A stretch of DNA of 64,000 nt from positions 1 to 64,000 of the forward strand of contig BNBP01000027.1 of assembly GCA_014656015.1 (NCBI GenBank), in the 5' to 3' direction. Positions 24,236 through 33,181 of this stretch are shown piece after piece; positions within the stretch are counted from its first letter, which is position 1, and each line of letters opens with the position of its first letter. The notes beneath the pieces were generated by a model that worked only from the letters and a program-made list of their open reading frames with translations, ran no database searches and was not told where the DNA came from. A program made the translations under genes and the position numbers. The stretch is from Streptomyces griseoaurantiacus. GTDB taxonomy: Bacteria > Actinomycetota > Actinomycetes > Streptomycetales > Streptomycetaceae.

Positions 24236-25236
24236 CCACCGTGGCCGCCCGGCCCGCCACCATGGCGCAGGCCCTCACGCGCGCGCTGCGCGACGCGATG
24301 GCCGCCGATCCCACCGTGCACGTCATGGGCGAGGACGTCGGCACGCTCGGCGGCGTCTTCCGGATCACCGACGGACTGGCCGCCGAGTTCGGCGAGGACC
24401 GCTGCACGGACACCCCGCTGGCCGAGGCCGGCATCCTCGGCGCCGCCGTCGGCATGGCCATGTACGGGCTGCGGCCGGTCGTGGAGATGCAGTTCGACGC
24501 GTTCGCCTATCCCTCGTTCGAGCAGCTCGTCAGCCATGTCGCCAAGATGCGCAACCGCACCCGTGGCGCGATGCCCATGCCGCTGACCGTCCGCATCCCC
24601 TACGGCGGCGGCATCGGCGGCGTGGAACACCACAGCGACTCCTCCGAGGCGTACTACATGGCGACCCCGGGGCTGCACGTCTACACCCCCGCCACGGTCG
24701 CCGACGCCTACGGCATGCTGCGCGCGGCGATCGCCTCCGACGACCCCGTCGTCTTCCTCGAACCCAAGCGGCTCTACTGGTCCAAGGACACCTGGGACCC
24801 GGAGGACCCGCCGGCCGTCGAACCCGCCGGACGCGCGGTGGTGCGCCGCCGGGGCAGCAGCGCCACGCTCCTGACGTACGGCCCCTCGCTGCCCGTCTGC
24901 ATGGAGGCGGCCGAGGCGGCCCGGGAGGAGGGCTGGGACCTGGAGGTCGTCGACCTGCGCTCGCTGGTGCCCTTCGACGACGAGACGGTCTGCGCCTCGG
25001 TGCGGCGCACCGGGCGCGCGGTCGTGGTGCACGAGTCGACCGGGTTCGGCGGACCCGGCGGGGAGATCGCGGCCCGGGTGACCGAGCGCTGCTTCCACCA
25101 CCTGGAGGCGCCGGTGCTGCGCGTCGCCGGGTTCGACGTGCCGTACCCGCCGCCGATGCTGGAGCGGCACCATCTGCCCGGCGTCGACCGGATCCTGGAC
25201 GCGGTCGGACGGCTGCAGTGGGAGGCGGAGAACTGA
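24232..25236 (+). CDS. bkdB: Branched-chain 2-oxoacid dehydrogenase E1 beta (operon 1)
   Basis: A 334-residue E1 beta subunit with the typical VMGEDVGTLGGVFRITDGLA, CTDTPLAEAGILGAAVGMAM, RIPYGGGIGGVEHHSDSSEA and DLRSLVPFDDETV stretches. The transketolase C-terminal domain ends the protein (VHESTGFGGPGGEIAARVTE). It pairs with the E1 alpha product to form the heterotetrameric decarboxylase. The ATG overlaps the preceding stop, and its own stop overlaps the E2 start (TGATG), so all three are made together. Confidence 0.92.
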   Translation: MTTVAARPATMAQALTRALRDAMAADPTVHVMGEDVGTLGGVFRITDGLAAEFGEDRCTDTPLAEAGILGAAVGMAMYGLRPVVEMQFDAFAYPSFEQLVSHVAKMRNRTRGAMPMPLTVRIPYGGGIGGVEHHSDSSEAYYMATPGLHVYTPATVADAYGMLRAAIASDDPVVFLEPKRLYWSKDTWDPEDPPAVEPAGRAVVRRRGSSATLLTYGPSLPVCMEAAEAAREEGWDLEVVDLRSLVPFDDETVCASVRRTGRAVVVHESTGFGGPGGEIAARVTERCFHHLEAPVLRVAGFDVPYPPPMLERHHLPGVDRILDAVGRLQWEAEN

Positions 25237-26717
25237 TGGCGCAGGTGCTGGAGTTCCGGTTGCCGGATCTCGGCGAGGGGCTCACGGAGGCGGAGATCGT
25301 CCGCTGGCTGGTCGAGGTCGGCGACGTCGTCGCCGTGGACCAGCCCGTCGTCGAGGTCGAGACGGCCAAGGCGATGGTCGACGTGCCCTGCCCCTACGGC
25401 GGGGTGGTCACCGCCCGCTTCGGGGAGGAGGGCACGGAGATGCCGGTGGGCGCCCCGCTCCTCACGGTCGCCGTGGGCGAGTCCGGGTCCCCGGCGGACG
25501 GCGGGACCTCCGGTGCCGGGGCCTCGAGTGACGGGGCCTCCGGTGCCCGGGCCCCGAGCGACGGGTCCCCGGGCGCCGGCTCCGCATCCTCGGGGTCCTC
25601 GCGGTCCTCCGCATCCTCGGGGTCCTCGGGGGCAGCGGGATCCTCGGGGTCTTCTGCCTCCTCTGCGTCCTCGGGAAATGTCCTGGTCGGCTACGGCACG
25701 AGTGAGGCACCGTCCCGGCGGCGCCGGGTCCGCCCGGCTTCCGTGCCGGCCTCCTCCGCCGTGCCCGTGCCGGAGCGCGCCCCGGCGGCGCCGGAGGGCG
25801 GTGCGGACGGCGTCTTCGTCCGGGACCACGAACCCGCCGGCCCCGTCGCCGTCATCTCCCCGCTCGTGCGGCGGCTCGCCCGGGAGAACGGGGTGGACCT
25901 GCGCGGGCTCTCGGGCTCCGGACCCGAGGGGCTCATCCTGCGCGCGGACGTCGAGAACGCCCTGCGCGCGGCCGCCGCCCGCGGCCACACCCCCGCACCC
26001 GCTCCCGTGCCCGACGAGGGCGTCGTCCACGGCACCCGCATCCCGCTGCGCGGGGTCCGCGGCGCCGTCGCGGACAAGCTGTCCCGCAGCCGCCGCGAGA
26101 TCCCCGACGCCACCTGCTGGGTCGACGCCGACGCCACCGAACTGCTGCGCGCCCGTACGGCGATGAACGCCGCCGGGGGACCCAAGGTCTCCCTCCTCGC
26201 CCTGCTCGCGCGGATCTGCACGGCCGCGCTCGCCCGGTTCCCCGACCTCAACTCGACGGTGGACCTGGAGGCCAGGGAGGTCGTCCGGCTCGAGGAGGTG
26301 CACCTCGGGTTCGCCGCGCAGACCGAGCGAGGACTCGTCGTCCCCGTCGTCCGGGACGCCCACGCGCGGGACGCGGAATCGCTGACCGCCGAGTTCGCCC
26401 GGCTCACCGAGGCCGCGCGGGCCGGCACCCTGACCCCCGCCGACCTCACCGGCGGCACTTTCACGCTGAACAACTACGGCGTGTTCGGCGTCGACGGCTC
26501 CACGCCGATCATCAACCATCCCGAGGCCGCGATGCTCGGCGTCGGCCGCATCGTCCCCAAGCCCTGGGTCCACGAGGGCGAACTGGCGGTCCGCCAGGTC
26601 GTCCAGCTCTCGTTCACCTTCGACCACCGGGTGTGCGACGGCGGCACGGCGGGCGGCTTCCTGCGGTACGTCGCCGACTGCGTCGAGCAGCCCGCGGTGC
26701 TCCTGCGCACTCTCTGA
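25236..26717 (+). CDS. bkdC: Dihydrolipoamide acyltransferase E2 (operon 1), Ser-rich linker
   Basis: A 493-residue E2. Domain order: one lipoyl domain (residues about 1-80) with the lipoylated Lys in EVETAKAMVDVPCPYGG; a long Ser/Gly/Ala linker (about 85-155, SSGSSRSSASSG type); the E1/E3-binding domain ISPLVRRLARENGVDL; a second linker; and the catalytic acyltransferase core ending FTFDHRVCDGGTAGG with the catalytic His and Asp. The more usual HRVVDG is HRVCDG here. It accepts the acyl group from E1 and transfers it to CoA. No E3 gene is nearby, so E3 is shared. Confidence 0.92.
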   Translation: MAQVLEFRLPDLGEGLTEAEIVRWLVEVGDVVAVDQPVVEVETAKAMVDVPCPYGGVVTARFGEEGTEMPVGAPLLTVAVGESGSPADGGTSGAGASSDGASGARAPSDGSPGAGSASSGSSRSSASSGSSGAAGSSGSSASSASSGNVLVGYGTSEAPSRRRRVRPASVPASSAVPVPERAPAAPEGGADGVFVRDHEPAGPVAVISPLVRRLARENGVDLRGLSGSGPEGLILRADVENALRAAAARGHTPAPAPVPDEGVVHGTRIPLRGVRGAVADKLSRSRREIPDATCWVDADATELLRARTAMNAAGGPKVSLLALLARICTAALARFPDLNSTVDLEAREVVRLEEVHLGFAAQTERGLVVPVVRDAHARDAESLTAEFARLTEAARAGTLTPADLTGGTFTLNNYGVFGVDGSTPIINHPEAAMLGVGRIVPKPWVHEGELAVRQVVQLSFTFDHRVCDGGTAGGFLRYVADCVEQPAVLLRTL

Positions 26718-26801
26718 GGCCCTGGAGGCCCTGAGGAAACCGGCCGCCGCCACGGACGCCCCCGTGGCGGCACCGGCGTCCCGGGAGCCCATACTCGGGG
26801 G

Positions 26802-27797
26802 GTGACCGCGTACCAGCCCGCCCCCGGTGTCCTCGACGCCTGCGAGGCCCACGACGCCTACGACGCCGTCGTGCTCGCCGGAGGGTCGGCCCGGCGGCTC
26901 GGCGGGGCCGACAAGCCGGGCGTCCGCGTCGGCGGCCGGGCACTGCTCGACCGGGTGCTGTCCGCCTGCGCCGGCGCGGCCGCCACCGTGGTGGTGGCCG
27001 ACCCCCGGCCGACCGCCCGCCCGGTGCGCTGGGTGCGCGAGGACCCGGCCGGCGGCGGCCCCGTCGCCGCCCTCGACGCGGGACTGCGCGCCACCACCGC
27101 CCCCGTCGTCCTCGTCCTCTCCGCCGATCTGCCCTTCCTCGACCCGGCGACGGTGACGCGGCTGACCTCCGCCCTGGCCGCGAGCGGGGCCGAGGGAGTG
27201 CTGCTCCGCGACGCCGAGGGCCGCGACCAGCCGCTCGTGGCCGCCTACCGGGCCGAGGTGCTGCGCCGCGCCCTCGACCAACTCGCCGCCGAACACGGCG
27301 GAACCACAGAGCGGGCGCAGCAGGCCGGGCCCGGCGGGCGGGGCGCGCAGCGTGGGCTCGCCGGCCTGTCGCTGCGCCGGCTGACCGGGGAACTGCGCCT
27401 CACCCACGCCGAGGCCCCCCTCGCGTCCTTCGACTGCGACACCTGGGACGACATCGCCGCCGCCAGAGCACGGATCAGGGAGCATGAGCACGTGTTGGAT
27501 GAATGGATCACCGCAGTCAAGGACGAACTGGGCATCGAACTCGACGTCGACACCGGCGTCCTGCTCGACCTCGCCCGTGACGCCGCGCACAACGTGGCCC
27601 GGCCGGCGGCCCCGCTGACCACCTTCCTCGCGGGGTACGCGGCCGGACGGGCCGGCGGCGGCCCGGAGGAGGTCGCCGAGGCGGCCCGCAAGGCCGCGGC
27701 TCTCGCCCTGCGCTGGGCCGAGGAGGAGACCGGGAAGGGGACGGCACCCGGCGGCCCGGCCGGAGACCGCGACGGCACCGGGCCGGACGCCGGATGA
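26802..27797 (+). CDS. mobA: Molybdenum cofactor guanylyltransferase MobA-like fused to DUF6457
   Basis: A 331-residue fusion. Residues about 20-215 are a MobA-type nucleotidyltransferase: DAVVLAGGSARRLGGADKPG is the GTP-binding signature, and VLSADLPFLDP is the metal-binding Asp region; it attaches GMP to molybdopterin. Residues about 228-320 (VLDEWITAVKDELGIELDVD through YAAGRAGG) form a helical DUF6457 domain, found alone or fused in actinobacteria and of unknown role. GTG 26802 follows GGGGGG. The stop overlaps the moeA start (ATGA), matching a shared pathway. Confidence 0.85.
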   Translation: MTAYQPAPGVLDACEAHDAYDAVVLAGGSARRLGGADKPGVRVGGRALLDRVLSACAGAAATVVVADPRPTARPVRWVREDPAGGGPVAALDAGLRATTAPVVLVLSADLPFLDPATVTRLTSALAASGAEGVLLRDAEGRDQPLVAAYRAEVLRRALDQLAAEHGGTTERAQQAGPGGRGAQRGLAGLSLRRLTGELRLTHAEAPLASFDCDTWDDIAAARARIREHEHVLDEWITAVKDELGIELDVDTGVLLDLARDAAHNVARPAAPLTTFLAGYAAGRAGGGPEEVAEAARKAAALALRWAEEETGKGTAPGGPAGDRDGTGPDAG

Positions 27798-29254
27798 CCG
27801 GGCGCGGCACCCGGGAGACCGGGAACGGCGGCGAACGCTACGTGGAGGAGGCCCTGGCCATGGCCCGCGGCGAGGGGGACCCCCAGGGCGGGGCCGCCCG
27901 GACCCGTCCGGTCCTGCCGCAGGACCCCGACATCGAGGAGGCCCTCGCCCTCGTCCGCGAGGAGTCCCCCTCGTCCCCCGCCGCCCCCGCGGAGGCCGCC
28001 ACCCGCGGCTTCCCGGCCGGCGCCGGGGACTCCCCCGCCGCGCCCCGTCACCGCGCGGCCACCTCCTGGCCGCGCGCCCGCGCCCTGGCCGAGCGGGCCG
28101 CCCGCTCCGTCCCGCCGCGCGCCCCCGTCACCCGTCGCCCGGACGCCGCGCTCGGCCTCGTCCTCGCCGCCCCGCTGCCCGCCCTCACCGACCTGCCCTC
28201 CTTCGACACCTCCGCCATGGACGGCTGGGCGGTCGCGGGGCCCGGTCCCTGGGACGTCCGGGAGGAGGGCGTCCTGGCGGGCCACGCGGGCCACGGTCCA
28301 CTGGACGACGGCGAGGCGGTCCGCATCGCGACCGGCGCCCGCGTCCCCCCGGACACCACCGCGATCCTGCGCAGCGAGCACGGACGCACCGACGACAAGG
28401 GGCGCCTGCACGCCACCCGCGACCCCGCGCACGGGCAGGACATCCGGCCGCGCGGCCAGGAATGCCGCAGCGGCGACCATCTGCTGTCCGCCGGCACCGT
28501 GGTCACCCCCGCCGTGCTCGGCCTCGCCGCGGCCGCCGGGTACGACAGCCTCGCCGTGCTGCCGCCCCCGCGCGCCGAGGTCCTGGTCCTCGGCGACGAA
28601 CTGCTCACCGAGGGGCTGCCGAAGGACGGTCTCATCCGTGACGCGCTCGGCCCGATGCTCCCGCCCTGGCTGCGCGCGCTCGGCGCCGAGGTCCTCGCCG
28701 TGCGCCGGATCGCCGACGACGAGAGGGCGCTGCGCAAGGCCATCACCCGCTCCGCCGCCGACCTGATCGTCACCACCGGCGGCACCGCCTCCGGCCCCGT
28801 GGACCACGTCCACCCCACCCTGGCCAAGCTCGACGCCGAACTCCTCGTCGACGGCGTCCAGGTGCGCCCCGGCCACCCCATGCTGCTCGCCCGCCTCGGG
28901 GAGGGCCGGCACCTCGTGGGTCTGCCCGGCAACCCCCTCGCGGCGGTCTCGGGCCTGTGCACGCTCGCCGAGCCGCTGCTGCGGGTGCTCGCGGGGCGGC
29001 CGGTCCCGGAGCCGTACACGCTGCCCGTCCGCGAGGCCGTCCAGGGGCATCCGCACGACACCCGGCTGGTGCCCGTCACCGTCCGCGGCGAGTACGCGGT
29101 GCCGCTGCACTTCAACGGGCCGGCGATGCTGCGCGGCATCGCCGCCGCCGACGCCCTGGCGGTCGTCCCGCCCGGTGGCACGGGGCCGGGCGCGGAGCTC
29201 GAACTGCTGGATCTACCCTGGGCCCTGGCGGGGATCGGCGTGTGTCTCGCCTGA
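27794..29254 (+). CDS. moeA: MoeA, molybdopterin molybdotransferase
   Basis: A 486-residue MoeA, which inserts molybdate into adenylylated molybdopterin. Signatures: LPSFDTSAMDGWAVAG, IATGARVPPDTTAILRSE, VLVLGDELLTEG, TTGGTASGPVDHVHP and LVGLPGNPLAAVSG. The core starts near residue 90. The first 90 residues are an extra low-complexity extension holding two similar helices, YVEEALAMARGE and DIEEALALVREE, not part of the normal fold. An internal start is possible, but the ATGA overlap with mobA supports the annotated one. Confidence 0.9.
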   Translation: MTGRGTRETGNGGERYVEEALAMARGEGDPQGGAARTRPVLPQDPDIEEALALVREESPSSPAAPAEAATRGFPAGAGDSPAAPRHRAATSWPRARALAERAARSVPPRAPVTRRPDAALGLVLAAPLPALTDLPSFDTSAMDGWAVAGPGPWDVREEGVLAGHAGHGPLDDGEAVRIATGARVPPDTTAILRSEHGRTDDKGRLHATRDPAHGQDIRPRGQECRSGDHLLSAGTVVTPAVLGLAAAAGYDSLAVLPPPRAEVLVLGDELLTEGLPKDGLIRDALGPMLPPWLRALGAEVLAVRRIADDERALRKAITRSAADLIVTTGGTASGPVDHVHPTLAKLDAELLVDGVQVRPGHPMLLARLGEGRHLVGLPGNPLAAVSGLCTLAEPLLRVLAGRPVPEPYTLPVREAVQGHPHDTRLVPVTVRGEYAVPLHFNGPAMLRGIAAADALAVVPPGGTGPGAELELLDLPWALAGIGVCLA

Positions 29255-29308
29255 GAGCTGTCCCGGGCCGACCGAGGACCGCACCTCACGTGCAGCGAAA
29301 CGGGGAGT

Positions 29309-29322
29309 GTTTCACGTGAAAC
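29309..29322. promoter_or_regulatory. parS centromere site (ParB binding)
   Basis: GTTTCACGTGAAAC is a perfect 14-base palindrome identical to the Streptomyces parS consensus. ParB loads here and spreads to organise and segregate the origin region. Most parS sites in S. coelicolor lie close to oriC. The GTG start codon of the next gene is inside the site (29316-29318). Confidence 0.92.
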
Positions 29323-30413
29323 TTCCGGGCCGGGACGCCATCGCCCGCCAGCCGGACGAACATCTCGCCACCGCACAGGTGCGCCTGCCCCGGCGGGTGG
29401 TCGACCGTCCGATACGGCAGGTCGGCAAGCGGCTGCTGCTGGCGCTGCTCGTCCTGGTCGTGACGGCACTGACCGTCTGGTTCGACCGGGAGGGCTACCA
29501 CGACAGCGCCGGGGGCGGCGTCGACCTGCTCGACTCCTTCTACTACGCCACCGTCACCCTCTCCACCACCGGCTACGGGGACATCACCCCGGCCGGGGAC
29601 GGGGCCCGGCTCATCAACATCCTCGTCATCACGCCGCTGCGCGTGCTGTTCCTGATCATCCTGGTCGGCACCACTCTCGAGGTGCTCACCGAACGCACCC
29701 GGGAAGAGTTCCGGCAGAACCGCTGGAGGGCGGCCTTGAGGGACCACACCGTCGTGATCGGCTTCGGCACCAAGGGGCGCTCGGCGATCCAGACCGTGTG
29801 CGCCACCGGTCTGGGCAAGGACCAGGTCGTCGTGGTCGACCCCAGTGTCAAGGCCGTCGACGCGGCCACCGCCGACGGCTACGCGGGCGTGGTGGGCGAC
29901 GCCACCCGCAGCGACGTGCTCCGGCGGGCCGAGGCCCACCGCGCCCGCCAGATCATCATCGCCACGCAGCGCGACGACACGGCCGTCCTCGTGACCCTCA
30001 CCGCCCGCCAGATCAACCGCGGCGCCAAGATCGTGGCCGCGGTGCGGGAGGAGGAGAACGCCCCGTTGCTGCGCCAGTCCGGCGCGGACGCCGTCATCAC
30101 CAGCGCCAGCGCGGCCGGCCGGCTGCTCGGTCTCTCGGTGCTCAGCCCCTCCGCCGGCGTCGTCATGGAGGACCTCATCCAGCAGGGCACCGGCCTGGAC
30201 ATGGTCGAGCGGCCCGTCATAAAGGCCGAGGTGGGCCGGACCGTCCGGGAGACCGAGGACCTGGTCGTGAGCGTCGTCCGCGGCCACCGGGTGCTCGGCT
30301 ACGACGACCCCTCCATCGGCACCCTCCAGCTCACCGACCGCCTCATCACCATCGTCCGGGCCTCCTCCGGCACCCGCGTGACCCCCGACCTGCGCCGGTT
30401 CACGCAGGACTAG
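29316..30413 (+). CDS. Potassium channel with RCK/TrkA-N domain
   Basis: A 365-residue two-helix ion channel. TM1 covers about residues 37-56 (KRLLLALLVLVVTALTVWF), the pore loop carries the K+ selectivity filter TTGYGD (84-89), and TM2 follows (LINILVITPLRVLFLIILVG). The cytoplasmic part has an RCK Rossmann domain (HTVVIGFGTKGRSAIQTV) that gates by nucleotide or ion binding, and a C-terminal segment resembling a truncated RCK-C lobe. GTG 29316 with GGGGAG upstream is the start; it lies within the parS palindrome, so ParB occupancy could affect its transcription or initiation. Confidence 0.9.
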   Translation: MKLPGRDAIARQPDEHLATAQVRLPRRVVDRPIRQVGKRLLLALLVLVVTALTVWFDREGYHDSAGGGVDLLDSFYYATVTLSTTGYGDITPAGDGARLINILVITPLRVLFLIILVGTTLEVLTERTREEFRQNRWRAALRDHTVVIGFGTKGRSAIQTVCATGLGKDQVVVVDPSVKAVDAATADGYAGVVGDATRSDVLRRAEAHRARQIIIATQRDDTAVLVTLTARQINRGAKIVAAVREEENAPLLRQSGADAVITSASAAGRLLGLSVLSPSAGVVMEDLIQQGTGLDMVERPVIKAEVGRTVRETEDLVVSVVRGHRVLGYDDPSIGTLQLTDRLITIVRASSGTRVTPDLRRFTQD

Positions 30414-30441
30414 ACAGGACCAGACAGGACCAGACAGGCCC
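30412..30441. repeat. Three tandem copies of a 10-bp unit
   Basis: AGACAGGACC occurs twice, followed by AGACAGGCCC, directly after and including the end of the channel gene stop codon. No function is evident. Confidence 0.7.
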
Positions 30442-30549
30442 AGAAGGACACCGGGGACGAGGACGGACGGCGGGACCGCGAAGGGCACAGGGGCCAGGAG
30501 GGCTCGGGGCGGAGATGCGGGCGGAGGCGCGCGGAGTAGCGTCGGCCCC

Positions 30550-31542
30550 ATGCATGCGATCACGATTCCCGAACCCGGTGGACCCGAGGCGCTGGTGTGG
30601 GCGGAGGTCCCCGATCCCGTACCCGGCGAGGGCGAGGTCCTCCTCGACGTGGTGGCCACCGCCGTCAACCGCGCCGACCTGATGCAGCGGCAGGGCTTCT
30701 ACCCGCCGCCGCCCGGCGCCCCCGCCTACCCGGGCCTGGAGTGCGCGGGCCGGATCGCCGCCCTCGGCCCCGGGGTGTCCGGCCACACCGTCGGCGAGGA
30801 GGTGTGCGCGCTGCTCGCAGGCGGCGGCTACGCCGAGAAGGTCGCCGTCCCGGTGGGCCAGCTGCTGCCCGTGCCGAAGGGACTGGAGCTGCGGCAGGCG
30901 GCCGCGCTGCCCGAGGTGACCTGCACCGTCTGGTCCAACGTGTTCATGGTGGCGCATCTGCGTCCCGGCGAGACGCTGCTCGTGCACGGCGGCTCCAGCG
31001 GCATCGGCACCATGGCGATCCAGCTCGCGAAGGCGGTCGGCGCGCGGGTCGCGGTGACCGCGGGCACCAAGGAGAAGCTCGACTTCTGCGCGGACCTGGG
31101 CGCGGACGTCCTGATCAACTACCGCGAGCAGGACTTCGTCGAGGAGGTGCGCGCCGCCACCGGCGGGGCGGGGGCCGACGTCATCCTCGACAACATGGGC
31201 GCCAAGTACCTGGGACGCAACGTGGACGCTCTCGCGGTCAACGGGCGGCTCGCGATCATCGGCATGCAGGGCGGCACGAAGGGCGAGCTGAACATCGGCA
31301 CGCTGCTCGGCAAGCGGGCCGCGGTCAGCGCGACCTCGCTGCGGGCCCGCCCGCTGGACGAGAAGGCGGCGATCGTGGCGGCCGTCCGGGAGCACGTGTG
31401 GCCGCTGCTCGCGGACGGCCACGTACGGCCGGTCGTCGACCGCGAGCTGCCGATGCCCGAGGCGGCCGAGGGGCACCGGGTGCTGGAGGAGAGCGGGCAC
31501 ATCGGCAAGGTGCTGCTGGTGGCGCCGCACCCCGCGCCGTAG
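30550..31542 (+). CDS. NAD(P)H:quinone oxidoreductase (zinc-independent MDR family)
   Basis: A 330-residue medium-chain reductase close to the PIG3/QOR type. Features: N-terminal GroES-like fold (VNRADLMQRQGFYPPPPGAP, PGLECAGRIAALGPGV), the cofactor loop LLVHGGSSGIGTMAIQLAKA, and a lack of the zinc-ligand cysteine cluster. Such enzymes reduce quinones or enones using NADPH. It stands alone on the plus strand and is convergent, one base apart, with the following minus-strand gene. Confidence 0.92.
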   Translation: MHAITIPEPGGPEALVWAEVPDPVPGEGEVLLDVVATAVNRADLMQRQGFYPPPPGAPAYPGLECAGRIAALGPGVSGHTVGEEVCALLAGGGYAEKVAVPVGQLLPVPKGLELRQAAALPEVTCTVWSNVFMVAHLRPGETLLVHGGSSGIGTMAIQLAKAVGARVAVTAGTKEKLDFCADLGADVLINYREQDFVEEVRAATGGAGADVILDNMGAKYLGRNVDALAVNGRLAIIGMQGGTKGELNIGTLLGKRAAVSATSLRARPLDEKAAIVAAVREHVWPLLADGHVRPVVDRELPMPEAAEGHRVLEESGHIGKVLLVAPHPAP

Positions 31543-31543
31543 C

Positions 31544-32467
31544 TCAGCCCCTGAGGCGGCGGACGCGGAGGGCGAACAGCGCGAGGGCGAGCCCCAGCCC
31601 CACGAGGATCAGTCCGCCGCCCAGCGGCAGGATGCGGGCGACGCGCGCGGCGGCGGACCGGCGGGGTGCGGTGAGCGGCCGCTCCTCGGCGTCGGCCGGA
31701 CCCTCGTCCACGGTGGCGGTCCCGGCGGGGCGGCTCGGTTCGGCCTCGCCGGCATCGGAACCGGCGCCCGCGGTCCGGTCGTCGGGGTCCGCGACGACGC
31801 CGTCGGAGGCGCCGCGCGAGGAGGGTCCAGGAGCCTCGGGGAGGGCCGGGTGCTCCTTGCCCGCGGCGTCGTCGGGCTCCTTGGTTCCGGACGGCTCCGG
31901 GGACGGCGGGACGGTGGCCGTGCCCGCGGATCCGGTGGGCCGGGGGCGGTGCGGGGAGGGCCCGGGGGATTCGGGGGACCGGCCCGGGGTGCCCGGTCCG
32001 GCCCCGTCATCCGCTCCCGGTGGTCCGCCGGGGTGGTGCGGGTGCCCGTGATCGCCGGGCCTGCCGGGCGGGGCAGAGCCCGGTGGGGCGGCCGGATCCG
32101 GTGCCGGAGGCCGGGGCCGCGGCCGGGCGGGGGCCTGTTGGCCGGGGGTCGGGGGGTGCGGCGTGCGGTCCGGTTCCCCGGACTTCGCCGGTGCTCCGGG
32201 CTTCGCGGGTGCTCCGGGTCTCGTGGGCTGTTCGCGGGCGTCCCGTTCCCCGGGTACCCCTCGCCGCGCCGGTTCCCGGGGCGGTGCCGTCAGCGGTGCC
32301 GTGTGCAGGAGCGGGGCCGAAGGGGCGGCGCAGGCGGGTTCCGCGGTGAGGAGCGTGCCCGTCGCGAGGGTGAGGGACAGGGCCGCCGTGCGCAGGGCAC
32401 GGAGCGGGCAGTGGCCGCCGTGCGGCCGTGGAGGGGGCGCCGGCCGGCTGCGTGGCCACGGAGTCAC
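31544..32467 (-). CDS. Proline-rich exported, membrane-anchored protein
   Basis: A 307-residue hypothetical envelope protein. A signal peptide is likely (CPLRALRTAALSLTLATGTL then TAEPACAAP). The middle 200 residues are Pro/Ala/Gly/Glu-rich and disordered (repeats such as PGAPAKPGAPAKSGEP). The C-terminus has one hydrophobic helix (ILPLGGGLILVGLGLALALF) ending in RVRRLRG, a stop-transfer anchor; there is no LPxTG motif. GTG 32467 is favoured; GTG 32524 would add 19 residues. Function unknown; a stalk-like cell-surface protein is inferred. Confidence 0.65.
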   Translation of the reverse strand: MTPWPRSRPAPPPRPHGGHCPLRALRTAALSLTLATGTLLTAEPACAAPSAPLLHTAPLTAPPREPARRGVPGERDAREQPTRPGAPAKPGAPAKSGEPDRTPHPPTPGQQAPARPRPRPPAPDPAAPPGSAPPGRPGDHGHPHHPGGPPGADDGAGPGTPGRSPESPGPSPHRPRPTGSAGTATVPPSPEPSGTKEPDDAAGKEHPALPEAPGPSSRGASDGVVADPDDRTAGAGSDAGEAEPSRPAGTATVDEGPADAEERPLTAPRRSAAARVARILPLGGGLILVGLGLALALFALRVRRLRG

Positions 32468-32641
32468 CCGCCTCGCCCCCTCCCGTGCGCGTAGGGCACC
32501 AAGATCGGATGCCCTCAGCGTCACACGGGCCGTGCGGTACGGCACGCCGGCGCCACCCGTTCGGGCAGCGCTCCCGCCGGGCGGGCCGGGGAGCCGGGGG
32601 CGGCACGGTGGGCTCGCGGCGGCGTGCGAGACAATGGCGTA

Positions 32642-33181
32642 ATGGAGATGCCGAGGAACGAACGGTCGCCGGAGAACCCCCAGATCCTGGTTGTCGGCCA
32701 GGACGGCATGGCACTTGGCGGCACCGGGGACGACGACTCCCGCGAGGTCCCGGTGACGGAGATGGTCGAACAGCCGGCCAAGGTCATGCGCATCGGGAGC
32801 ATGATCAAGCAGTTGCTGGAGGAGGTGCGGGCGGCTCCTCTGGACGAGGCCAGCAGGCAGCGGCTGCGGGAGATCCACGCCAGTTCGGTGAAGGAGCTGG
32901 AGGACGGGCTCGCCCCCGAGCTGGTGGAGGAGCTGGAGCGGCTGTCCCTGCCGTTCACGGACCACGTGACGCCGAGCGACGCGGAGCTGCGCATCGCGCA
33001 GGCGCAGCTCGTGGGCTGGCTGGAGGGCCTCTTCCACGGCATCCAGACCACGCTGTTCGCGCAGCAGATGGCCGCGCGGGCGCAGTTGGAGCAGATGCGG
33101 CGCGCCCTGCCGCCGGGTGTCGGCGGCGAGGGCGAGGAGGACCTCCGCCAGGGCGGCCGGTCCGGCGGGCCCTACCTCTGA
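32642..33181 (+). CDS. bpa: Bacterial proteasome activator Bpa (PafE)
   Basis: A 179-residue helical protein of the Bpa/PafE family (former DUF2587), which forms an ATP-independent dodecameric ring on the 20S proteasome and opens its gate for unfolded substrates. Conserved blocks: VTEMVEQPAKVMRIGSMIKQ, LDEASRQRLREIHASS and AQLVGWLEGLFHGIQTTLFA. The C-terminus ends GGPYL, the docking tail corresponding to the GQYL end of the mycobacterial protein. An ATG at 32648 is an alternative start. No proteasome subunit genes are in the window. Confidence 0.9.
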   Translation: MEMPRNERSPENPQILVVGQDGMALGGTGDDDSREVPVTEMVEQPAKVMRIGSMIKQLLEEVRAAPLDEASRQRLREIHASSVKELEDGLAPELVEELERLSLPFTDHVTPSDAELRIAQAQLVGWLEGLFHGIQTTLFAQQMAARAQLEQMRRALPPGVGGEGEEDLRQGGRSGGPYL

